Made by a program: the position numbers and the translations under genes
The notes under the pieces: model-generated
The model's input: the letters and a program-made list of their open reading frames with translations, nothing else
What the model was told of the DNA's origin: nothing
Database searches by the model: none
Shown here: piece after piece, positions 41,446 through 50,012 of the stretch
Layout of the letters: each line of letters starts with the position of its first letter
Numbering within the stretch: the stretch's first letter is position 1
Origin: Epiperipatus broadwayi
Lineage: Eukaryota; Onychophora; Udeonychophora; Euonychophora; Peripatidae
DNA length: 64,000 nt
Assembly (NCBI GenBank): GCA_028023455.1
Contig: JAQFVV010000288.1
Location: 1,094,341-1,158,340, forward strand
Direction of reading: 5' to 3'

Positions 41446-42846
41446 ATTAAAAAATTCAAAAACAATAAATTACAAATATTAATATAATAAGGCATAATAG
41501 GGCAAGCAACCTTCAAAACATTTTGATATTTTATATAGCATTGTGTATTCCCCCTTCCCGTAAATTTCACTCTTAAAATATTTGTGCATATAAAAAAAAT
41601 ATGGAGAAAAATTATATTATGATTTTAAAGCAAAAAATAAATAATTCCATAACAGTGTTATCTATAAAAAGTTATAAATTATGATATTGTATTGAGAATA
41701 AACAACAAATCATTAAGGAATTGAATATCATGATAAATTATAGTTATTTCCCTTATTTAAACACATTTATCTTCAAAAATCAACGTACTTTAAATAATGA
41801 AGCTTCTTAAATAATGGTAAATAAGGTTTTTTATGAATATAATTTGCTAATAATAAACAACAAAATAATATTCTAAATCATATTTGTTGTCTCAATTAAT
41901 TTATTACATAACAAAACAGCAACAAAAGACAATAAATATTTAAAATAACTAAAATTAAACTGAAATTTATCTATTTATTAAATAATGGTTTTTGTAATCA
42001 AAATTAACATTTTAAACAAAATTATAACAACATTTTTAACAAGCTGTGCAAAGCAAAACAAACAATGTGGTGCTAATTAAACACAAAAAAGTTATTAACA
42101 ACATCAATTTAATACAGCATACATAAATAAATATGTAATTTTAAATTGATGCATTCAAAATACAACATTAGAACAATTAACATTCAATAAGTTCCAGAAA
42201 AAAAGAATGTGATAATTTTGATAAATGGTGTACTATTTCCAAAAAAAATAATGTTAATAATATTTAATTAGTGATAATTGCTTAATAAAACTAATTAATC
42301 ATTTTTATATTCATCTCACTAATGGTTGAGACAACTAATAAAAAAAAAAACTCTATATAATATAGATTTTTAACATAACACAAAAATAGAATAATATTGT
42401 AAAAAAGAAAGCGTAGTAATAAATAAATAAATGAGCAATCGTGTGATTGCACATTGATTGTGCAAAATAATAATTAACAGACTCATGACAAAACTCATCA
42501 TACAGATAATTTATAAATTCAAATTTTTTATTCAATTTTTTTTTTTCAAGCTGAGAATAGTTAAAGTATTGAAATATATACAGTATAATATATGTCTACA
42601 TTTTTCTCAATCATTTTTTTAGTACAATGTTGTTAGAATTATTTTGTTGTTTAATTAATTTTGAATTATATATAAATATATTTATTAGTAATGCTAATTA
42701 TAGAATATTATAAAACAATTCTACTCTTCTTTTATGATTCTCAAGTACATAGAAAATTATTTGTATTTCTAAAATATTTCCATTCTACAATTACTTGACT
42801 GCAAAGGTGTGAAATTTTATAGAAAGAATGACATGAAAAATAAGAA
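38941..42846. other. AT-rich DNA, one faint coding trace
   Basis: No gene I can name. At about 40430-40760 the minus strand gives protein-like pieces in two frames (ANHSYLKKVVNLLTGIPLFE, then KVIASEERALKFLGHNDFND, then KSKFTVYQMLFS), which suggests a decayed coding sequence of unknown family. A (TA)n tract lies at 41398-41434. Other open frames are low-complexity. Confidence 0.45.
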
Positions 42847-42908
42847 TCTCCTACAATATATATATATATTGTATATATTGTATATTGTAGGAGAATCCAT
42901 TTATAATA

Positions 42909-42954
<46 letters not shown>

Positions 42955-42970
42955 TATTATAAATGGATTC
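42847..42970. repeat. Two abutting perfect palindromes with TA cores
   Basis: Hairpin 1: TCTCCTACAATATA (42847-42860) against TATATTGTAGGAGA (42881-42894). Hairpin 2: GAATCCATTTATAATATCTG.. (42893) against ..CAGATATTATAAATGGATTC (42970), arms joined by a (TA)n core at 42913-42948. They share the bases GA. A further CTCC at 42975-42978 echoes the GGAG of hairpin 1. The arms show no mismatch, so this is either recent or maintained. Confidence 0.9.
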
Positions 42971-43506
42971 AATTCTCCAAAATTATTTAGTGTGAATAAA
43001 GATTAATGTTTTAAAAGTTTAGACCAGAAAAAATCAAATCTTAAGACAAATATATCTAAATCATTTTAGGTTTGGGAATGAGATTTCTAATTTGTGGCAT
43101 TTGAAGATGGTCTTGAATTTCTTTTTTTTTTCTAGTAAATAAATGTTTAACAGATTTGTAATAACTAGTCACATTATAACAAATGAAAAAAAATTGAAAG
43201 ATATTAAATACCAACTAAATTAAATATTAACTTTAACAGGTTGACATTTTCATAATTCTCCCTAATGACAATTTTTATAAGCATTTAACATTTTATTTTA
43301 GTAAACAAACTGTAATTTTATACTAGAATTTAATAAAATGGATTTTATTTGCTAAAAACGTAAGTTTATAAACAAAACTACATCCTTAAAATTCATATTT
43401 GAACTTTGCAAATATATTTAAAAATTATAAAGTGAAGTACATAGTAAGAACAATTACTTTTTTTTTAAGTAATTATAACAATATTGCTGAAAAAAATAAA
43501 AGTAAT

Positions 43507-43514
43507 AAAATTTT
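43507..43514 (+). repeat. 8-bp flank AAAATTTT, left
   Basis: Identical octamer at 44354-44361. It is self-complementary, so it can be read either as target duplication or as part of the inverted repeat. Confidence 0.5.
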
Positions 43515-44353
43515 GGTAGTCTTCTCTTAGCGTGTTGAAACCACGAGAGGGTGTACTGTCTATGCAAATGCACAGAAATATAACATTACCGGGTCTTTTA
43601 TTTTTATTTTCAACTTTAACATTATTTTCTAAAATACAATACTTACATTTGTAAATTATACTAGACAAGTCAGCATGTTGCACTGAAATGTGCAGGGGGG
43701 GTGATGGTTTTGCCGGTCCGAAGAATTGGTCAAAAGAGGCAGTACTTTGAATCAAACCAAGATTATGATTTGCAAAACAATGTACAACCTCAGACATTTT
43801 ATTTGTCTCGTATCTGCTCTTAATCTGACCAAAAGATGCAATACTGTGATCAAACCAAGCTTATGATTTTCAAAACAATGTGCAATCTCAGCCATTTCAT
43901 TTGACTCATAGCTGTTCTCACACAAACATCTTTTCACGTGACTTGTGTAAAATGGTACTTGGCCTGATCCTTTTGCAATTGTTTTCACATTCTATGATAT
44001 GTAGAGAAGCATGGGGACATGCTTACAATTATTAGTATGTACTAGAACGTAAGTTAGGATGTAAGATCACTATTACAAAGGCATAATTGGATTCCAAACA
44101 CCCTCACACTATACAGTAGCGATCTATTAAGTGTGCACATTTGCATAGTGTCATGAAGCACATCAGCAGGCCATAATGTTGGTGTGCAATGCCATCTAAT
44201 CCTGCTAATGGCTAATATGAATAGAATTGTTCTATAGGTTATAACTTTCTATGCAAAAGCACAGAAATATTGGGCGGGTAAACGGCATATTTCTGTGTGT
44301 TTATATAGAAAGTACGCCTTCTAGTGGTTTCAACACGCTAAGAGAAGACTATC
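43515..44353. mobile_element. 839-bp TIR element
   Basis: Ends are inverted repeats of about 67 bp: GGTAGTCTTCTCTTAGCGTG.. on the left and, reversed, GATAGTCTTCTCTTAGCGTG.. on the right, both continuing through TTGAAACCAC to CACAGAAATAT. Flanked by AAAATTTT. Inside, a unit of about 98-100 bases is duplicated (43723-43920; ATCAAACCAAG at 43751 and 43849), and a strong hairpin lies at 44245-44312 just inside the right TIR. No transposase. Minus-strand frames at 43465-43797 and 43752-43988 read alike because of the internal duplication and match nothing I know. Confidence 0.75.
44245..44312. repeat. Subterminal hairpin, 26-bp arms
   Basis: CTTTCTATGCAAAAGCACAG.. pairs with ..CTGTGTGTTTATATAGAAAG around a GC-rich loop (TGGGCGGGTAAACGGC). 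The arm is itself a copy of part of the element's TIR, so the right end carries that TIR segment twice, in opposite orientation. Confidence 0.85.
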
Positions 44354-44361
44354 AAAATTTT

Positions 44362-44887
44362 TGTTGATTGAATTTTATTTGTAAAAACCAAATGAATTAA
44401 TGTTAAGTCATCACAAATCTATGAAATTTTCTTCTAAAATTTATAAAATTGATTTATAATTATTAAGATATCACAAAAGCTATGTACTACTATATTTAGC
44501 AAGCCATTACTTATAATTTCCTTTCTACCACTTCAACATATTTCTTAACTTTTTTTAAAAAAATTTTTTTTTTGATTAAAATCAAAGTGTAATCATGGAT
44601 ACGTTTGTTTTTAAATAATTTTTATACAAATATTTTATAAAAATAATCATAAACATTTAAATAAGCTACAAAAAATATACAATTTTTTGCTCACTGCTAG
44701 CTATAATAAATGAGGCATTTACAATTAATCTCACAAAAAAAACTAACAATCAGCCATGTGATGGGAAAAGTTCAGATCTTTGTAGTTTCTTTTGGCAGTA
44801 GATTTCTGAAATTTTCAGATTTTTTTGTAACTAATAAATTAATATATTTTCGTTCAAGTTTCTGTTGTCAAAATGAAATGCAAAGGA
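44362..44887. other. AT-rich spacer, nothing recognised
   Basis: No gene seen. A 60-codon open frame at 44710-44892 has no motif and runs into the RTE fragment. Confidence 0.5.
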
Positions 44888-46917
44888 AGTAATAAGATGT
44901 GAAATACATGTTAGTGCAAAACTAGAGAGACAAAAATTATTAAGAAAAACAATATTTACAGTTGATATTCCTAATTTTCAGAAACATTCTAATGAATTTA
45001 AATTAGAACTTACAAATAGGTTTCAAGTATTAGTAGATTTTGAACATGATTCACATTTGAATGAAATTAATATGAAAACAACTGATACACTTTTAAAAAC
45101 TGCAAGAAAAATAGCTGGTTGAAAAAAGCAGTACTTGACCAATAACATTTTTACTGAGACTAGCGAACTTATGAAGAAAAAAAGGGATATGAAAATACAC
45201 AAAAATGATGTGTTAAAAAGGATTGAATATGTCGAATTTTGTAAAATGATGCAGAAAAGAGTTGAAAATGATATAAGGGTGTATAACTGTGAACTAGGAA
45301 GGAAAGCAATAGAAGAGAATGAAAGTCTCAAGAGTGTAAAACAACATTTTGGTATTGGTAGGAAATTTATATTTGTAATAAAAAAAAAAGCTGGAATTAT
45401 TACTAAAAAGAGAGATGACATCATGAAATGGATAGAAGACTTTTATCAACAATTATATAGTAATAAAGAACAAATACCTCCTATATCTATTACATTTTCT
45501 GAATTGCCCAGAATTTTAAATGAAGAAGTGAGACATACAATTAAATATATGAAGAAAGGAAAGGCTCCAGGTAATGGTAGAATTATAATTGATATATTAA
45601 AAGAAGCAGATGCAAAAATAAAAAAAATTTTAACAACGTTATATACCAAATGTCTAAATGATAAAGATGTATCAGATGATTGGAAGAATGTAGTATTAAT
45701 CTTAATATTTAAAAAAGGTGATAAAGAAGATATTAGAAATTATAGACCTATCAGTATTTTATCAATTTTATACAAATTTTTTACTAAGATAATTACAACT
45801 CGTCTAGAGTAAACACTGGACTTCCACCAACCAAGAGAACAATCTGGATTTAAAAGTGGTTTTAGTACAGAATATCAAATCCAGGGATTGAGAGAAGTTA
45901 TAGAAAGGACAAATGAATATGAGTTGTCATTATGTTTTCGATTTCTAGATTATGAAAAGGCATTTGAATCTAAACTTTTCTTCAGTGATTAAAGAATTGG
46001 ATCAACAAGGTATAGATCCAAGATATTGTCATATTTTAAAGAATATTTATAAAAATGCAACAGCAGCAATTAGATTAAATAATGATACTGGAAAAGTCAA
46101 CATTGAGAGAAGTGTAAGACAGGGTGACTCCATATCCCCAAAACTTTTTACAGCAGTGCTGCAAGAAGTATTTTGTGGATTAAAATGAAAAGCTAAAGGA
46201 GTGAAAGTAAATGATTATTTCAGTCATTTAGATTTTTCAGATGATGTAGTTGTTTTTGCTAATAATGCTTTAGATCTACAGGAAATGTTGAAGTAGTTAT
46301 CAGATGAAAGTAGGACTAAAGATAAATGTTAAAATGACTCAAGTAATGTTTAATGGATTTTCTCAAAATATAAAAATAAAGATTGTTTATGATGAGTTAG
46401 AAGAAGTTAACAGTTACAAACGCCTTGATCAGATTATTAATACAGATGAAAACATAATGGTTGAAATTAATCATAGAAGTAAACTTGGTTGGAGTGCTTT
46501 TAGTAGAAATAACTTGATACTAAAAGGAATTATGTCTATGTGTTTGTAAAGAAAGATTTTTAATAAATGTGTTTTACCTGTTCTTATTTATGGATCTGAG
46601 ACTTGGATACTTAATAGAAGAGCAATACAGACTTCAGACCACTCAAAGAAGTATGGAGAGATGTATATTGGGAGTAAAAGGAAGAGATCGAGAACCCAAT
46701 ATATCGGTAAAAGAACGATAAGGTGCAACTGATTTCATTGAAAAGATTAAAGTGGAGTTGGGCTGGACATATTGCTAGAAGAGATGATAGTAGATGGACA
46801 ATTGTAATCTTAAACTGGATTCTAAGAGATTGTAGAAGACCCAGGAAGAGACCACATGTGAGATGGATAGATGAAATAAGAAAGTGTGCAGGGGTGATGT
46901 GGAGAAGAGAAGCTAAA
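44888..46917 (+). pseudogene. RTE LINE copy, truncated at both ends
   Basis: Begins at the end of EN (AAGATGTGAAATACATGTTA, compare RCKIHVNAKLERQKLLRKT) and runs to REAK near the C-terminus, where it stops at 46917 without the normal end or ATG tail. Longest open piece 45135-45812 (225 codons): IGRKFIFVIKKKAG, LPRILNEEVRHTIKYMKKGK, LIFKKGDKEDIRNYRPISIL, up to TTRLE then a stop. Motif A is disrupted by a frameshift (LDYEKAFES). Motif B is VRQGDSISPKLF. The catalytic box reads LDFSDDVVVF, with Ser for the usual Ala before DD. Several stops and indels make it inactive. Confidence 0.85.
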
Positions 46918-46948
46918 TATCTTACTTTTCCATACTTATTAAACCTAT

Positions 46949-46977
46949 TATTTTGAAATTTCCTTGTGAGTATATGA
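46949..46977. other. Junction sequence shared by two RTE breakpoints
   Basis: TTATTTTGAAATTTCCTTGT and the following GAGTATATGACATTTTT lie between the broken end of the 44888-46917 copy and the inner end of the right arm. The same sequence (GAGTATGTGACATTTTT form) occurs at 48498-48534, where the RTE fragment of the arm breaks off, and inverted at 28702-28738. Confidence 0.8.
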
Positions 46978-46979
46978 CA

Positions 46980-47510
46980 TTTTTAAATATCAATATTACT
47001 ATTGCATTCTTCCAATTATCTGGTACATCTTTAGTCATTTAGACATTTGATATACAACTTTGGCAAAAATTTTTTTTCTTTTTTCACCTGCATCTTTGAC
47101 AATATGGATTATAAATTCATCATTTCCTGGAGCTTTTCTCTGCTTCATAGATTTTATTGCATGTCTCACTTTGTTATTTAAAATTCTGGGTAATAGAGAT
47201 GTAGAAATTGTAGGGAATTGGTTTGTTTCCTTATTCTTTACTACTATATAATTTTTATAGAACTCTTTGACACATTTCATTATGTAATTGCTCTTTTTAA
47301 TAATAATTTCACCTTTTTTTTCCATTGCAGAAATAACTTTTTTTCCAATGCCAAGATGTTGTTTTATATTTTTGGAACTTTTTCTTATATACCTTTCCTT
47401 GCTAATCACAGTTATATTTTTTTATATAGTAACTAACTTTTTTTTGTTCCATTTTACAAAACTCTAGATATTCTTTTTAATGGATTATTTTTATTTATTT
47501 TTTATATTTA
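46980..47510 (-). pseudogene. RTE fragment, inner part of right arm
   Basis: Inverted copy of the start of the old RTE (29745-30255). The 124-codon frame at 47035-47409 reads KQHLGIGKKVISAMEKKGEI, LLPRILNNKVRHAIKSMKQR and KAPGNDEFIIHIVKDAGEKR in pieces. It breaks off at 46978, before the RT palm, while the counterpart on the left continues. Confidence 0.8.
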
Positions 47511-47555
47511 GTTTTTTCTTTACAAATTGTTTTGTTTCAGTAGAAAATTGGTAAA

Positions 47556-48497
47556 CAAATGAAAGATGAAAGTGCTGTAGATAATTTTGGTTATGGTAAT
47601 AGAAATGAGAGAAGACATAGATTTGTGGAGTTTGCAGGAAAAGGAAAACTTTATATTATGAATTATTATTTTGAGAAAAATGTTAAAAGGAAATGTACAT
47701 GGAAGCATCCAAATGAAGGTACAGCAGAATTGGATTATATTTTGACTGACAGAAAATACATATTTCAAGATTGTAATGTTCTTAATAAATTTAACAGAGG
47801 CAGTAGTAAGATGTGAAATGCATATTAGTGCAAAACTAGAGAGACAAAAATTATTAAGAAAAACAATATTTATAGTTGATATTCCTAATTTTCAGAAACA
47901 TTCTAATAAATTTAAATTAGAACTTACAAATAGGTTTCAAGTATTAGTAGATTTTGAACATGATTCACATTTGAATGAAATTAATATGAAAACAACTGAT
48001 ACACGTTTAAAAACTGCAACAAAAATAGCTGGTTGAAAAAAGCAGCACTTGACCAATAACATTTTTACTAAGACTAGCGAATTTACGAAGAAAAAAAGTT
48101 ATATGAAAATACACAAAAATGATGTGTTAAAAAGGATTGAATATGTCGAATTTTGTAAAATGATGCAGAAAAGAGTTGAAAATGATATAAGAGTGTATAA
48201 CTGTGAACTAGGAAGGAAAGCAGTAGAAGAGAATGAAAGTCTCAAGAGTGTAAAACAACATTTTGATATTGGTAGGAAATTTATATTTGCAATAAGAAAA
48301 AAAAGCTGGCATTATTACTAAAAAAAGAGATGACATCACGAAATGGATAAAAGACTTTTATCAACAATTATATAGTAATAAAGAACAAATACCTACTATA
48401 TATATTATATCTTCTGAATTGCCCAGAATTTTAAATGAAGAAGTGAGACATACAATTAAATATATGAAGAAAGGAAAGGCTCCAGGTAATGGTAGAA
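47556..48497 (+). pseudogene. RTE LINE fragment (EN end to RT start), right arm
   Basis: Plus-strand counterpart of 28737-29697. Pieces: MKDESAVDNFGYGNRNERRH and FVEFAGKGKLYIMNYYFEKN (47559 onward), GTAELDYILTDRKYIFQD, then a frame change at RGSSKM where the DHRLV end of EN should be, LERQKLLRKTIFIVDIPNFQ, NNIFTKTSEFTKKKSYMKIH, CELGRKAVEENESLKSVKQH, and KAPGNGRI at the end. Here the tract in KLYIMNYYFEKN keeps its frame, unlike the copy at 50007-52792. Stops at about 47816, 48036 and 48321 make it inactive. Confidence 0.85.
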
Positions 48498-49190
48498 TTA
48501 TTTTGAAATTTCCTTGTGAGTATGTGACATTTTTAGTTATTAAAATGATTTTAAAGTTGTAAAATACAAGTTCTATTAATATTTACGTCTTGAATATTTT
48601 TACTCGATTTTTACATTCCAAATAAATCACAATTTATTTTTGAACTGAATAGATCTTTTAATATATTTAAAGGATGGTTTTGTTTTCTCTCCAGTAATTT
48701 AAAAATATTTATTGTGTAAAGTGATCGTCGAATTATTATTTGCACGTAAACAAAACGCAAATTTATCTTTTTAAAATAACACGTTTGCTAAATAAAAGAT
48801 CTATAAACCGAAATGTATTTTGTATTACTTTAAAAATTGCTGCAAATATTATTTGAAAGTCAAAAAAAATCAATCACTTTTTCAAAATAACGAAGGTCAG
48901 AACGGCCAGACTGATTGTTTTGAAAGATTGCAGTAAAACGGGAGTCGTAAAACTTACCTTAAAAAACATTTTTAGAGAAAAAAAAGACATCGATTTTTAA
49001 AAGAAAAGAATTTAAAAATACATAGATTTATCCGAGAGTGAAACTCAATGTAATAATATTAAATTTTAAAGCAGATTTAAATAGTTATGGTTTTCTATAT
49101 TATTCACACCTTCACATTACAAGGTATGTTTGTTTTAAGAATGTGGAGGCAAACCGGAACTAGCAAGTGAATGTAAATATCGCTTCTAAA
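48498..49190. other. Non-coding part of right inverted arm
   Basis: AT-rich DNA matching 28040-28738 in reverse. No recognised gene. Confidence 0.6.
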
Positions 49191-49224
49191 CGGTGCCGTT
49201 TTTTCCGCGCATAGCGTGGCGAAA

Positions 49225-49473
49225 CAGCGCCACCTAAGCGCCACCTAGTGGGCTAGAATGCTGGGTAGTCACTGTTTAGCAGACGATGTGAACTGGATCG
49301 GTTTACCTAGGGCTAATAGCGCCACCTAGCGGGCAGTAATGTTGGCTGCTGCTTGGCATACTGTTTCTGTGCTTATGCATGTTGAACAGCGCCATCTAGC
49401 GGCTGGAACTGTGCTCGTTTGCTTTTGGCCACATGGCATACTGTTGCTGTGTGTACGCACGCCCCCTACTCTG
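49225..49473 (-). promoter_or_regulatory. Cluster of five CTCF-like motifs, reverse
   Basis: CAGCGCCACCTAA (49225), GCGCCACCTAGTGGGC (49238), AGCGCCACCTAGCGGGC (49318), AGCGCCATCTAGCGGCT (49388) and ACGCCCCCTACTCTG (49459) read as CTCF-like cores on the minus strand. The last, reversed, is CAGAGTAGGGGGCGT, very close to the vertebrate core. They oppose the + cluster at 27818-28020. TGGCATACTGTTKCTGTG at 49357 and 49433 shows that the cluster grew by local duplication. Binding is inference. Confidence 0.4.
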
Positions 49474-49989
49474 AATATTTTCTGCAATGTTTGCAGAAAT
49501 GACGTCTCTAGCAGTGGCAGGACAGAAAATAAGAAACAACCAAATTACATTAATGATTTTATCTAAAGAACCTGAGATGATATATTTTTTCAATAGCAAA
49601 AATTATAATCTATTAATATATTATATTATTTGTAATATTTTAAACTGGTAAAAATACTGCACATTTATATTATTATTTGAGTAAAAGGTGGAATAGTATT
49701 ATTATGCCATTGAGATGTTCTTAGGAAATGTTTTCAATGAAGTCCAACAACTATACCTTTCACCAAAAGTCTCATGATCATTATTATTGTATTATTTTGT
49801 TATTTATTTATTTCAAAATCAAATCATACATTCTTTATTATTAATTGGAGCTAGTCTAGTGATAAAAATTATCGTAAGTTATTATTAAGACTCGTTTTTC
49901 TATTATATTAAAATTGAAAGTTTTAGCCAGAGCATTATTTTATTTTTTATATCTATTACATGTTTTATATTGAGCGAATGGTGAGGGTA
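49434..49989. other. Unassigned DNA between right arm and RTE copy
   Basis: GC-richer to about 49520, then AT-rich. Open frames at 49339-49566 (+) and 49396-49599 (-) overlap each other across the motif cluster and have no recognised domain. Confidence 0.5.
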
Positions 49990-50012
49990 ATATATATATA
50001 TATATATCATCA

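Larger units (their letters stand above)
46978..49433. repeat. Right arm of the 2.46-kb inverted repeat
   Basis: Reverse-complement of 27790-30255. It contains, from inside out: a minus-strand RTE piece (46980-47510), a plus-strand RTE piece (47556-48497), AT-rich non-coding DNA and the GC-rich motif cluster. It lacks about 35 bases near the outer end (one CTCF-like motif unit present at 27818 is missing) and differs by scattered substitutions. Confidence 0.9.
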
